Origin: DATNPX01 sp036702975
Lineage (GTDB): Bacteria; Cyanobacteriota; Vampirovibrionia; Obscuribacterales; Obscuribacteraceae
Length of the DNA stretch: 64,000 bases
Assembly (NCBI GenBank): GCA_036702975.1
Contig: DATNPX010000054.1
Span: forward strand, 368,381-432,380
Reading direction: 5' to 3'
In this document: positions 21,349 to 30,732 of the stretch, piece after piece
How the letters are laid out: each line of letters opens with the position of its first letter
How positions within the stretch are numbered: position 1 is the stretch's first letter
The notes under the pieces: model-generated
What the model was told of the DNA's origin: nothing
The model's input: only the letters and a program-made list of their open reading frames with translations
The model's database searches: none
Position numbers and translations under genes: made by a program

Positions 21349-22722
21349 ATGACGACTTCTGTGATTGAAAAGACCATGAATGATCTCATCGCTTTGTGTA
21401 AGCGGCGAGGTTTTATCTTCCAGAGTTCTGAGATTTATGGAGGCTTGCAAGGCATCTACGATTATGGCCCGCTCGGTGTCGAACTGAAAAACAACCTCAA
21501 AAACGCCTGGTGGCGCTCGATAGTTTACGAACGCGACGATGTAGAAGGACTCGACTCTTCCATTTTGACCAATAAATTGACTTTGCGGCACTCTGGCCAC
21601 GAAGCGACGTTTACTGACCCGATGGTGGACTGCCGCGATTGCAAGAGCCGTTGGCGTGCTGACCACGTGCAAGGAAAATGCGAGAAGTGCGGCTCTAAAA
21701 ACCTCACCGACGCGCGTCCCTTCAACATGATGTTTAAGACAACACTTGGACCGGTTGTTGATGATGAATCATATGCCTACCTGCGTCCGGAGACAGCACA
21801 AGGAATTTTCACCAACTTCAAAAATGTGCTTGATTCGACCTCACGCCGTCTGCCGTTTGGTATTGCACAAATAGGAAAGGCATTTCGCAACGAAATTACA
21901 CCGCGCAACTTCATCTTCCGGGTGCGTGAATTTGAGCAAATGGAATTGGAGTTCTTTGTTGAACCAGGAACCGATCTAGATTGGCACGAACGCTGGGTAC
22001 AAGCCCGCATAGATTGGTGGAAGGAACAAGGGCTTTCCGAAGCAAATCTCGAATGTTACCGTCAAAATCCCGATGAATTGGCCCATTACAGCAAAGCAAC
22101 TGTGGATATTCTCTATCGTTTTCCTCATGGTCTAGAGGAGTTGGAGGGTATTGCGGACCGCACAGACTTCGACCTGGGCTCGCATAGCAAAAACCCTGAG
22201 GAGCTAGGGTTGACGGCCAAGGTCGAACCAAACCAAGATTCCACCGCAAAATTGGGTATTCGTGATCTTGACTCAAATAAACTTGTAGTGCCGTTTGTGA
22301 TCGAACCATCTGCCGGTGTCGACCGTGGTACGTTAGCTGTTTTGACAGAAGCATTCTCTAAAGAGACGCTCGAGAACGGCAGTGAAAGAATAGTTCTTAA
22401 ATTGAAGCCGCACCTGGCACCAATTAAGGTGGCAGTGATTCCGCTAGCGAAGAATAATCCTCAGATTGTGGAGAAAGCACTCAAGATCAAGAAAGAGTTG
22501 CAGTCTCTTGGTCTTGGGCGTGTCCTTTTCGAGAATAGCGGCAACGTCGGCAAGAGCTATCGCCGGCATGACGAGGTGGGAACTCCGATCTGCGTTACGG
22601 TCGATTTCGAGACAATTGAGAAATCTCCTGAATCAGTTACAGTAAGAGATCGTGATACCACCAAACAGGAGCGGATCGATCTGTCGCAGCTCGTCGGTTA
22701 CGTGCGTAATATTTATAAATAA
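21349..22722 (+). CDS. glyQS: Glycyl-tRNA synthetase (dimeric type)
   Basis: The start MTTSVIEKTM follows GAAGGATGCCC; an in-frame ATG eight codons earlier lacks a ribosome-binding site. The 457-residue class II synthetase of the alpha-2 type has RRGFIFQSSEIYGG near the N-terminus, a zinc-binding insertion (CRDCKSRW, then CEKCGSK), motif 2 (FRNEITPRNFIFRVREFEQME), motif 3 near PSAGVDRG and a C-terminal anticodon-binding domain. It charges tRNA-Gly. It converges on the FAD oxidoreductase gene with a seven-base gap. Confidence 0.96.
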   Translation: MTTSVIEKTMNDLIALCKRRGFIFQSSEIYGGLQGIYDYGPLGVELKNNLKNAWWRSIVYERDDVEGLDSSILTNKLTLRHSGHEATFTDPMVDCRDCKSRWRADHVQGKCEKCGSKNLTDARPFNMMFKTTLGPVVDDESYAYLRPETAQGIFTNFKNVLDSTSRRLPFGIAQIGKAFRNEITPRNFIFRVREFEQMELEFFVEPGTDLDWHERWVQARIDWWKEQGLSEANLECYRQNPDELAHYSKATVDILYRFPHGLEELEGIADRTDFDLGSHSKNPEELGLTAKVEPNQDSTAKLGIRDLDSNKLVVPFVIEPSAGVDRGTLAVLTEAFSKETLENGSERIVLKLKPHLAPIKVAVIPLAKNNPQIVEKALKIKKELQSLGLGRVLFENSGNVGKSYRRHDEVGTPICVTVDFETIEKSPESVTVRDRDTTKQERIDLSQLVGYVRNIYK

Positions 22723-22729
22723 GCTCGTT

Positions 22730-23998
22730 CTAGTGAAGCTGACCGGCAAATCTCAAGTCTTCCAATACGGATTCGGCCGCTCTGCGTCCTGACACCATAG
22801 CACCGTTCATGGTGGCGTTATCCCTGTGGTCACCGCAGATGTACATGCCCGGCCTAAATTTTACTGCTCGCTCCGCTCTGTTCAATTGTGGCGGCGACTG
22901 ATCTGGCACAGCATGTGTAATTCTGTACATCTTTAAGAATCGCCAGTTCACAACGTCAGCTTTAAACCAGTCTTCGAGTTCACCCTTAATCTGATTATTT
23001 GCGGTGGTTTCGCTGTCATACGGCTCACCCAGTGCAGTGACTGCAACGAGAGTCTTGCCAGCTGGGGCATAGGAGGGAGCAATCAAGCTTGGAATACAAA
23101 CGCAGTTGATACGCCCAAAACCCTCTCCATTGAGAATGAGAGTAGGTTCGTTGACTGGGGGGGTTGGTGCTTCGAAGTAGACGGTAGTGACCGCGTGAGT
23201 TCTGGGTTTTGGCAAATCGCGTAAAAGTAGAGATGCATCCGGTCCATCAGTGGCAACCACAACGGCTGCGGCATCGATTTCGTCACCTGTATCAAGGCGC
23301 AAATAATAATCGGAGACTGCTGCAACCCGTACCTGTGTGATAATACGCTCCGCAGGCAATTTACTCGCCAGCTGGTCAGGAATTGCTTGCATCCCCTTTG
23401 CCGGAAGAGTAATAGAGCCGTTCGCGATCATGTTGAACATGAACTCGAACATCTTGCTGGAAGTGCGTAGATCTTTTTCCAAAAAAACGGTCGAGAAGTA
23501 TGGCTGGAAAAAACGATTGATTATGTTCTCACTAAATTGATGGTTATGCAGGGCAGCTTTAGTCTGTGCGTCTTTCTCTTCAAAGATATCCTTCAACGAC
23601 TTGCTTACGATCTGCTGCCTAAGAAGGCTTGCTTTTACCTTGTCCGGTACGGTGCCGATCGGTGAAAAAGGGTTTGGAATTGCAGTAATTGGATCTCGAA
23701 ATGGGTCCGATGCCTTATGTAGTCGGCCACCAAAGCAGACTAGAACGGTGTTCGCTAACTTATGCAACTGCAACGCATCATAGTTCAGGATGCTCTTCGC
23801 TTCAGGATAAGCAGTGTAGAACAATTGGAAGCCACGATCGAGTTGAAATCCCCCCAAGTAATCTGTACCGACTCTGCCGCCAATGCGGTCGGAGGCCTCC
23901 AAAATCACAAACGGGACATTATTCGCCTGCAGCTTCAGGGCACAGCACAAACCTGCCAAACCGGCACCAACAATGACCACCGGTCGTGGTTCGTTCAT
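22730..23998 (-). CDS. FAD-dependent amine-oxidase-like oxidoreductase
   Basis: 422 residues. The N-terminal dinucleotide-binding motif VVIVGAGLAGLCCALKL with a following EASDRIGGRV is the flavin-binding signature of the amine oxidase/phytoene desaturase/protoporphyrinogen oxidase group. The C-terminal MYICGDHRDNATMNGAMVSG closes the FAD site. The substrate cannot be told from sequence. It overlaps the VOC gene by four bases and lies beside photolyase. A TCACCGNATATGGTG dyad lies 20-34 bases before its start. Confidence 0.85.
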   Translation of the reverse strand: MNEPRPVVIVGAGLAGLCCALKLQANNVPFVILEASDRIGGRVGTDYLGGFQLDRGFQLFYTAYPEAKSILNYDALQLHKLANTVLVCFGGRLHKASDPFRDPITAIPNPFSPIGTVPDKVKASLLRQQIVSKSLKDIFEEKDAQTKAALHNHQFSENIINRFFQPYFSTVFLEKDLRTSSKMFEFMFNMIANGSITLPAKGMQAIPDQLASKLPAERIITQVRVAAVSDYYLRLDTGDEIDAAAVVVATDGPDASLLLRDLPKPRTHAVTTVYFEAPTPPVNEPTLILNGEGFGRINCVCIPSLIAPSYAPAGKTLVAVTALGEPYDSETTANNQIKGELEDWFKADVVNWRFLKMYRITHAVPDQSPPQLNRAERAVKFRPGMYICGDHRDNATMNGAMVSGRRAAESVLEDLRFAGQLH

Positions 23999-24363
23999 TT
24001 ATCATGTCCTTCCGGGCTCACCGTATATGGTGCCATGATTTCGACTGAATTACCGGCAGGATCATTAACATATAGCGACCTGGTCCCGTCTCTATGGGTT
24101 TTCAAAGGACCGTATTTTTCGGCATCTTCTAAGATAAATGCCAAATGAGGTGGGTGTTGCTCGGGAATGACGAGGGCGAGCTTGATATTGCCAAACGTCA
24201 AAAATGCCCAGGTTTCATCCTGGTACGTGACTTTGCAGTTGAAGTGTTCTTGGTACCATTGCACCGCACTGTTGATATCTTTGACTGATATCGCGATGTG
24301 ATCGATTGCATCTAGTTGAGACGAGTTTGAGTTGTCTGGCATTGCTATAAACGGTTCGAGCAC
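23995..24363 (-). CDS. VOC-family (glyoxalase/dioxygenase-like) protein
   Basis: 122 residues with two paired beta-alpha-beta-beta-beta units: DHIAISVKDINSAVQWYQEHF and, at the end, TRSLYVNDPAGNSVEIMAPY. The H of DHIAI and E of VEIM are the usual metal ligands. Members include glyoxalase I and extradiol dioxygenases; this small form is most like an uncharacterised VOC protein. GTG or a later ATG could be the start. Overlaps the FAD oxidoreductase. Confidence 0.8.
   Translation of the reverse strand: MLEPFIAMPDNSNSSQLDAIDHIAISVKDINSAVQWYQEHFNCKVTYQDETWAFLTFGNIKLALVIPEQHPPHLAFILEDAEKYGPLKTHRDGTRSLYVNDPAGNSVEIMAPYTVSPEGHDK
24018..24032. promoter_or_regulatory. Dyad TCACCGTATATGGTG upstream of the FAD oxidoreductase
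   Basis: An exact match to the 14 defined bases of the element operator-like dyad at 11,058-11,075. It lies inside the 3' end of the VOC gene, 20-34 bases before the FAD oxidoreductase start. Because it is also coding sequence, it may be fortuitous. Confidence 0.4.
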
Positions 24364-24419
24364 TTAAGTTTCCCATGCTCATATTAAAAGAGAAGCAGGG
24401 TTTCCGGGTAGTTTATTAA

Positions 24420-25889
24420 TTAGAAAGAGTTAGAATTTAAGCGTCTTTTTTTTTGTGTTTCCTTCAGGGCATCCAAGGCTCTCTGGCGTGCGAACTGATG
24501 GTCGACGATTGGTTTAGGATATGTTTTGCCTAACTCGACTCCTGCTTCCAGTAAGTCTTCTTGTTTCGCCAACCATGGAGCATGTATCAGCTTGCTGGGT
24601 AACAGTTTCAGCTCCGGTACCCACTCTCTGATGTAGGCTCCTTGTGGGTCGAATTTCTCACTTTGCAATACAGGATTGAAGATGCGGAAGTATGGTGCCG
24701 CATCGGCGCCGCAACCTGCAACCCACTGCCATCCAAGAGTGTTGTTCGCCAGATCGGCATCTACGAGGGTGTCCCAGAACCACTTCGCCCCAGCTTGCCA
24801 GGGCAAAAGTAAGTCTTTGACAAGAAAAGAGCCGACCACCATCCTTATCCGGTTGTGCATCCAACCTGTGGTCCATAGTTGACGCATCCCTGCGTCTACG
24901 ATCGGATACCCCGTCTGTCCTCGTTGCCAGAGCTTCAAAGCCTTCGCATTTTGAAGATGGGGGAAGTCGGAGAAACTTTCGTAAAGGGGTTTTGTCGGAG
25001 TAGTTGGGTAATGGAAAAGGAGGTGATGGGCAAACTCTCGCCAACCGATCTCCTTGAGATATGTTGCTACAGACTCTTTGTCACTAGGGTTGTGCGCTTG
25101 GTTTCCTATTGTCTTCACTCGCTGCCAGACTGTGCGTGGACTTATCTCGCCAAAATGTAAATGCGGTGAAAGCTTGGAAACTCCTTCCTCAGAAGGGATG
25201 TTTCGCCCGTCTTTGTAATCGTAGAGTCTAGAGTCCAAAAATTCGTCAAGGCGCTTTAACGCTCCTTTCTCTCCTGGTTCCCATGACTTGCGTATGCCTG
25301 TGTCCCAGTCAATCTTAGGCAGCAGTCGAAGGTCATCAACAGCTACTGACTGCGGAAGCCTTCTCGGTGCAGGTATTCTGTCGGGACGATTGAGCGGTTC
25401 GTCAGGCTGGTTCTGTTGAGTGAAAGTGCGATAAAACGATGTGAAAACGCGAATCGGCTTCCCTTCTCTACCCATCGTTTGTCCAGGCTCGGCAAGAAGC
25501 GCAGCATTGTACGAGCATGTCTCAAATTCAAGCTCTTTAAGCGCTTGCTCAACTTCATCTTCAACTGTTCTCGCTGCTGGTTCATAGCGTCGATTCCAGA
25601 CGACGCGCTCGGCATGCACCGATTTGGCGACTTGCAGAAGTTCGTCGACAGTATTTCCTTTTCTTAGAATCAAGCTTCCGCCCAGCTTCTTCAGCTCGCT
25701 GTCGAGAGCAGCTAGGGAGAAATGCAGCCATACGCGACTGGCACCACCTTGAGACCAGCTGCCCTCGTCAGTGGGCGCGTATATGTAAACGGCCACCACA
25801 TAACCATGCTGCACTGCGTCGATAAGGGCTGGATTGTCTGCCAGCCGGAGATCTTGCCTGAACCAGACAACGGTTGTTTTTTGCGGCAT
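24420..25889 (-). CDS. phrB: Deoxyribodipyrimidine photolyase (class I CPD type)
   Basis: 489 residues. The N-terminal alpha/beta antenna domain begins TVVWFRQDLRLADNPAL. The helical FAD domain has the family signatures GWREFAHHLLFHYP, PIVDAGMRQLWTTGWMHNR and WFWDTLVDADLANNTLGWQW, the last covering FAD-binding and electron-transfer residues. The enzyme repairs cyclobutane pyrimidine dimers with light energy. No DASH-type signature was seen. It reads leftward and is divergent from the thioredoxin-like gene; a dyad motif is in the shared intergenic region. Confidence 0.93.
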   Translation of the reverse strand: MPQKTTVVWFRQDLRLADNPALIDAVQHGYVVAVYIYAPTDEGSWSQGGASRVWLHFSLAALDSELKKLGGSLILRKGNTVDELLQVAKSVHAERVVWNRRYEPAARTVEDEVEQALKELEFETCSYNAALLAEPGQTMGREGKPIRVFTSFYRTFTQQNQPDEPLNRPDRIPAPRRLPQSVAVDDLRLLPKIDWDTGIRKSWEPGEKGALKRLDEFLDSRLYDYKDGRNIPSEEGVSKLSPHLHFGEISPRTVWQRVKTIGNQAHNPSDKESVATYLKEIGWREFAHHLLFHYPTTPTKPLYESFSDFPHLQNAKALKLWQRGQTGYPIVDAGMRQLWTTGWMHNRIRMVVGSFLVKDLLLPWQAGAKWFWDTLVDADLANNTLGWQWVAGCGADAAPYFRIFNPVLQSEKFDPQGAYIREWVPELKLLPSKLIHAPWLAKQEDLLEAGVELGKTYPKPIVDHQFARQRALDALKETQKKRRLNSNSF

Positions 25890-26191
25890 TAGAAAAAGCT
25901 TCCTCCAACCTGATTCCTGGCATTAATATAGCGGCCCCCTCGGACAACGGCACGTATAGCTTCCCCACAACTACAATATAGCGACTTAAACGATATTCTC
26001 GCGCCAAAACCCACCTCGCCAGAAAAAAGTGAAAGAAAAGAAAGTCACCGAATATGGTGCGAAATTAAGTCAACCTGCAGAAGTTCGAAAACTCATCATT
26101 TGCGACTGGAAAGATCATCGTCTTTCAGCAATATAGTTGCGAAATAGGGTATAAACGACTTTGTCTGATCGACCAAAGAAAATAAAAGCGC
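25890..26191. other. Divergent intergenic region between photolyase and thioredoxin-like gene
   Basis: 302 bases without a gene. The only clear feature is the TCACCGAATATGGTG dyad. An AG-rich tract (AGAAAAAAGTGAAAGAAAAG) lies just to its left. No certain promoter hexamers were assigned. Confidence 0.5.
26044..26061. promoter_or_regulatory. Dyad GTCACCGAATATGGTGCG in the photolyase upstream region
   Basis: Shares TCACCGNATATGGTG with 11,058-11,075 and 24,018-24,032, in the same orientation. It is 155 bases before the photolyase start and 131 bases before the thioredoxin-like gene. Candidate operator. Confidence 0.5.
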
Positions 26192-26614
26192 ATGTATAAG
26201 CAATTTATTGGAGCCACACTTTGCCTCAGTTTGATGTCAACTTGTAGTCAAATCCGAGCGGCTGAGACGCTGTCGGCTGAATCAGGAGACCTAAAAGACA
26301 AACCGCTGGTTACTCTAATCTTCGATCAGACCTGCAAAGTCTGGTGTAAACAAGTTCGGCCGATTATGAAAGAGCTCCAAGACGAATACCACGATAAAGT
26401 CGGATTCGCGGAACTAGATGCGACCGAAGCGGTTTTGGTCGAGACAAGGAAGAAAGCTAAAGACTTAGGCATCAGCGGATATTTCTCCGATGCAGCAGAT
26501 TATGTGCCAGTCGTTCTCATTTTTACTGCAAACCGAAAGCTTGTTAAAGAATTACCCGGACCTAAAACTCGCAAGGACTACGAGACTGTCATAGAAAAAG
26601 CTATGGGCAAATAG
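26192..26614 (+). CDS. Exported thioredoxin-like protein with C-x3-C
   Basis: 140 residues with an N-terminal signal peptide (FIGATLCLSLMSTC, which may be a lipobox at its cysteine) and a thioredoxin fold: LVTLIFD strand, the active-site region TCKVWCKQVRPIM, then VGFAELDATE and a cis-proline-like YVPVVLIFTANRK. The redox pair is CKVWC, with three residues between cysteines rather than two, so activity may be altered. It is followed 48 bases later by a kinase gene on the same strand. Confidence 0.75.
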   Translation: MYKQFIGATLCLSLMSTCSQIRAAETLSAESGDLKDKPLVTLIFDQTCKVWCKQVRPIMKELQDEYHDKVGFAELDATEAVLVETRKKAKDLGISGYFSDAADYVPVVLIFTANRKLVKELPGPKTRKDYETVIEKAMGK

Positions 26615-26662
26615 CAGACTATTCTCCGCTGAACCCCATGATAACCGGGTACAAAAGTTACC

Positions 26663-28636
26663 ATGACGACAGCAGCACAAACCGAAAGTCGATTGGTTAA
26701 TGCCTTCAATCAGCCGCTTAGTCCGGTACTAGCAAGGCTTTTCAGATTGTTAGCCGTGGTTGGACTGGGATTGGTCTTAATCATCGCACTCACTGTCATA
26801 GCTGGCTTTGCTTTCGACATACAATGGATAAAGCATCCTTTTGGCAATCAACCTTCCTTGCAGTCGGGCACCGCGTTTGCGTTTCTGTTTGCCTCGATAG
26901 CGATGCTGCTTCTTTATCCACCGCTTCGAGCATCGGTCATGACTGTGGCTGCGAAGGTTATGGGTGGTGTGGTTTTCTGTCTGGGTCTAGTCAACTTCCT
27001 CGAACACAGCTATCAGAGAGACTGGAGCTTGTCTTATCCACTCTGGCAGCCGGCTGATGCAACTCCACTTACCTTTCCGGGACCGATTGCTCCTGATGTT
27101 TCAGTCATGTTCATGATTTTGGGTGTAGGAATAGCTCTTATCGGGCTCGATTACAAGAACAAACTTTCTCTCAGTCAGGCATGTATGTTGCTTGTGCTGC
27201 TACCGAACTTGATGATACTAGGATGCTATGGGTTTGGCGTGCCCCATATCTGCGGATTTTTTGGTTGTTTGAAATTCTCTCCTGTTACAGCATTTGTATT
27301 CGCGGCAACCACTTTTTCGGCACTGCTCTCTCGCCCCAAAGAAGGAATCGTCAGCATCCTGGCTGCTGATACTACTGGCGGTGATCTTGCTCGCTACATT
27401 GCCCTGTGCTTGCTCCCCCTAGTGCCGGCTTTGGCTTTGATAAAAGCTGGTTCTGACATGGAGTTTTACGATCCGATCATCGCTTACGGTTTAATGGCGC
27501 TCTTGTTCTCCGTCGTTGTTACCGGTGGTGTCATGCGCAGCATCAAGAAAGTGGATAGTCTGGAAGCAGAGAAGACGGAGATCTTTGAAAAGCTGACGAG
27601 CTCACTGGTAAACCTCGAGGTGGCGCAAAAACTCAGGCTGAAGACAGTTTGTTTAGTCTGCCTAAAGGAGTACGATGATGCGTCATTTCTTACTTGTCCT
27701 GATGATGGCAGCGAGCTGCAGCAGATTTTAGACGAGCTCAAGCCAGGTTCTGTTTTTGCAACGAACTATGAAATCGACCGCTGCTTGGGTGCTGGAGGCA
27801 TGAGTGCTGTCTATCTGGCAAAGCATAAACACATGGAGACACTGGTTGCAATCAAGTTGGTGCATGCACAATTCGCGTCTGATCCTAAATACGTGCAACG
27901 ATTCAAGCGCGAGGCCCAAGCAACACGTGCACTTGTTCACCCGCATATTGCCCAGACACATGATTTCGGTATTTCAAATCAAGGTCTTGCCTATTTAGTC
28001 ATGGACTTCATCGACGGCATCAATCTCGCCGATCGTGTCGAAGACCTTGGACCGATGCCCTGGCAAGAAGCCGTTACTATCTTCCTCCAGATCTGCCAGG
28101 GGCTTAAATTTGCACACGCCAATAATATTGTGCACCGCGATTTGAAACCGGCCAATATCATGCTGGCAAAGCCTGGTACTAAGGACCTAACAGCTAAGAT
28201 TGTTGATTTCGGTCTTGCGAAGGCACACGAGTTTGGCTCGCAAAAGTTGACTAGGACCGGTGAAGTATTGGGTTCGCCAATCTACATGAGTCCAGAGCAG
28301 TGCCGTGGCGAGATAGTGGACGAACGCTCCGATATATACTCTATGGGAACTCTCATGTATGAAGTGCTGACTGGCGGTCCGCCATTTTGCGGTACCACTA
28401 TATTTGATACATTGAATTTGCAAATTGGAGCGCTACCACCGGAAATGCCGGTCAACCTGGACATTCCAAAGTGGTTGCGCGAAGTCGTATTCAAAGCGCT
28501 CGAGAAGGCTCCCGAGCATAGGCAACAGTCGATTCAGGGAATGATTGACGAAATCAATGCTGGAATGCATTCAGAAATGTCCTCATACTTAGAACGTATT
28601 GAGCGCAATACCTTGAGTGGTACTGACGCCGTTTGA
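26663..28636 (+). CDS. Polytopic membrane serine/threonine kinase with zinc ribbon
   Basis: 657 residues. About eight transmembrane helices (1-300) form an N-terminal sensor-like domain (GLVLIIALTVIAGFAF; MACMLLVLLPNLMILG-like segments). A coiled linker leads to a zinc ribbon (CLVCLKEY, then CPDDGSEL) and a kinase domain with LGAGGMSAVYLAKH, AIKLV, HRDLKPANIM, VDFGLAKA and GSPIYMSPEQCRG. All catalytic residues are present. The order of zinc ribbon then kinase matches the protein at 18.7 kb, which is anchored at the other end, so they are relatives with different membrane parts. Ligand and targets unknown. Confidence 0.9.
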   Translation: MTTAAQTESRLVNAFNQPLSPVLARLFRLLAVVGLGLVLIIALTVIAGFAFDIQWIKHPFGNQPSLQSGTAFAFLFASIAMLLLYPPLRASVMTVAAKVMGGVVFCLGLVNFLEHSYQRDWSLSYPLWQPADATPLTFPGPIAPDVSVMFMILGVGIALIGLDYKNKLSLSQACMLLVLLPNLMILGCYGFGVPHICGFFGCLKFSPVTAFVFAATTFSALLSRPKEGIVSILAADTTGGDLARYIALCLLPLVPALALIKAGSDMEFYDPIIAYGLMALLFSVVVTGGVMRSIKKVDSLEAEKTEIFEKLTSSLVNLEVAQKLRLKTVCLVCLKEYDDASFLTCPDDGSELQQILDELKPGSVFATNYEIDRCLGAGGMSAVYLAKHKHMETLVAIKLVHAQFASDPKYVQRFKREAQATRALVHPHIAQTHDFGISNQGLAYLVMDFIDGINLADRVEDLGPMPWQEAVTIFLQICQGLKFAHANNIVHRDLKPANIMLAKPGTKDLTAKIVDFGLAKAHEFGSQKLTRTGEVLGSPIYMSPEQCRGEIVDERSDIYSMGTLMYEVLTGGPPFCGTTIFDTLNLQIGALPPEMPVNLDIPKWLREVVFKALEKAPEHRQQSIQGMIDEINAGMHSEMSSYLERIERNTLSGTDAV

Positions 28637-28671
28637 TAGCTCACATCTGTAAGCTGCCGGTAACGTATTGT

Positions 28672-29826
28672 CTACATAGTTCGCACGTAGCGCACTGATA
28701 TAGCCGCAGGTGCAACTAACCCCATGTTCCGCAGCGAATTAAACGCTGCCGGCGTCAAAACACCTTTTGAACTGACTGTTGGTAAGCCTGGAATTGCAGT
28801 GTCGTGAGGATCGATGTATCGATTAAATATGATAGGGACTTCACAGATGAACATGCCGTGCCCATGAGCGTAGGTAAATCCGGGTGCAACCGAGATTGTG
28901 TAACCAGGCTGCCGATAACCGTTACTGCCACCAAATAGATCGTATTTAGGAATTCCTTCCCAGCCGAAGACCAGGCGCCCACGCAAACCTTTCAATTTTG
29001 GCTTGTCGGCTGTGTGTGGAAGCTTTATTGAAGCACCAAAATTCATGTTCCAAGAGTCTGTGACTGAGTTTGTCAGGCTGTTGAAGAAGCCTGGCGATAG
29101 AGGCACTCCCAATCCCTGGACGATGGAAGCCGTATGATTTGTATCGCGCGGGCTGATCAAATAAGTGGCACTAGCAAAAACCGTTTGCCCACGAAGCCAC
29201 AAAGGCTTTCGGAAAGTGCGGAAACCGTTGATACCAAGTATGATGTCAGTGCCACCGTCACCTGGCATAATGCTAGGCGGATAAACCGCGCGTTTACTGT
29301 ACCCCAACCCGTTTTCGTTGGGAATGATGCTCTTTATGTCCCAATTTCCCGTAGGAATTTTTATACCCACTCCGACGGCAACGTTGCTAAATAAATGTGA
29401 CTTCGGATCATACAAATATGTCTGACCGAAAAGCACTGTGTCTCCGATGTCGTTCGCATGCCAGTGGTGCCTGAGAGATTGGGTACTGTTAGTCGGTGGT
29501 AGAAGAGTGGAAAAACTGTTGGTCACAATCGGCAGTGAGGCAATGATGCTCACGCGTCTGTTAATCGAATAACGCGCCGTGACATCAAGAGCACTGAGAG
29601 TTTCACGCGGTTGCCATAAATGCGTAAACGTTTTGTTGACGCGCCCATCGACGTATGAGCGGTTGGCGCTCGATTCATGCCAGCCAATTGATAGTTGAAG
29701 CTTACCACCGCCTGTCGCGCCTAACCCGGGCACTGACCCTCTCGAAGCCGGTCAGCCCTGTCCCGAAGCCGGTCTTGCCAGAAGCACCAGCAACACAGGA
29801 AGCAGAAGAAAATATGCCAGTTTCAT
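28672..29826 (-). pseudogene. Outer-membrane transporter-like protein interrupted by an in-frame TGA
   Basis: A signal peptide begins at the ATG at 29,824-29,826 (KLAYFLLLPVLLVLLARPAS) and is in frame with a 353-residue mature region of alternating strands, such as TARYSINRRVSIIASLPIV and a C-terminal EVPIIFNRYID, typical of the putative outer-membrane transporter group often called MetA-pathway proteins. A single TGA at 29,752-29,754 separates them. The bases GACCGGCTTCG occur twice, 21 bases apart, at this point, so a 21-bp duplication probably created the stop. The downstream frame could start at GTG 29,733 but would lack an export signal. Confidence 0.7.
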
Positions 29827-29841
29827 GGCAACATCTTGCCT

Positions 29842-30732
29842 TTAGAACTCGAGCTCTTGATATTCGATCACAGTTCTGAGTTTCCATAAATCAGGGAAGC
29901 AGCGTTTGTTTAAGGTGCTGCGCAAGTAGTGCACTCCTTCGCTGCCGCCAGTGCCAGTCTTGAATCCGATTACCCGTTCCACCACCGTGACGTGATGTGA
30001 ACGCCAAAGCGTAAGATGTTCATCGAAATCGACAAGAGTTTCGGCGAAATCATGATAATCAAAGTATTCTTCGGGTCGCTCGTATATCTTCCTCATCTCT
30101 TGCAGGCGGTCGTTTTGGAGCTTCTCAGCCGCAGCCGACTGAGCTTCGGTGGCATCAAATGCAAGCTTCTGTTCTGATACTGGGAGCTTAAATCCATGTC
30201 TTCGCAGAAACGCATAGAAGACATCGCCGAGACTGGGTTGCTCCATTCTCTTTTGAATGTTTGCAAACGCCTCGCCTTCATTTTTGAAGTGCACCAGCAG
30301 CCGTTCGTCACGCAAGCCGCCGGCGACTTCTATCTCTCTAAATTGTGTCGATTGAAAACCACTTGCCGGATTCAGATTGTTTCGGAAACCAAGAAACTCC
30401 ATCGGTGACATCGTTTCGAGAATATGAATCTGATTAACAAGCAAACTCATTATCGCGTTAACGCGACGCATGAAGAAGGTTGCTCGCCGAATTTTGTCTT
30501 TGTTCAGGTATGAAATGACGACATCAAGCTCATGCAAGATCAGTTTGAACCAGAGTTCGTAAGTCTGGTGAATGATGATGAACAATGGTTCGTCGTGATG
30601 TGGTGGATTCGACTGACAGATTTGCAGCTCTTTCAGCTCGTTTACACGAAGGTAACTGTTATAGGTAAGTGCTGATTTCCCACCGCCCGAAACCGAATAA
30701 CCAGGACATTTGGGTGCGTTTGACTCTGTCAT
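29842..30732 (-). CDS. kynA: Tryptophan 2,3-dioxygenase
   Basis: 296 residues with the family's heme and substrate motifs: LFIIIHQTYELWFKLILHE near residue 50-70 with the distal histidine, SGFQSTQFREIE, and HHVTVVERVIGFKTGTGGS with the proximal histidine near the C-terminus, ending in the usual PDLW. It is a heme enzyme that opens the indole ring of L-tryptophan to N-formylkynurenine, the first step of the kynurenine pathway. No other kynurenine gene is near. It lies 15 bases upstream of the interrupted outer-membrane gene. Confidence 0.95.
   Translation of the reverse strand: MTESNAPKCPGYSVSGGGKSALTYNSYLRVNELKELQICQSNPPHHDEPLFIIIHQTYELWFKLILHELDVVISYLNKDKIRRATFFMRRVNAIMSLLVNQIHILETMSPMEFLGFRNNLNPASGFQSTQFREIEVAGGLRDERLLVHFKNEGEAFANIQKRMEQPSLGDVFYAFLRRHGFKLPVSEQKLAFDATEAQSAAAEKLQNDRLQEMRKIYERPEEYFDYHDFAETLVDFDEHLTLWRSHHVTVVERVIGFKTGTGGSEGVHYLRSTLNKRCFPDLWKLRTVIEYQELEF

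Noticed and set aside
24420..25889. Cryptochrome-DASH instead of photolyase
   Set aside because: Motif spacing and the FAD-domain signatures fit class I CPD photolyases better.
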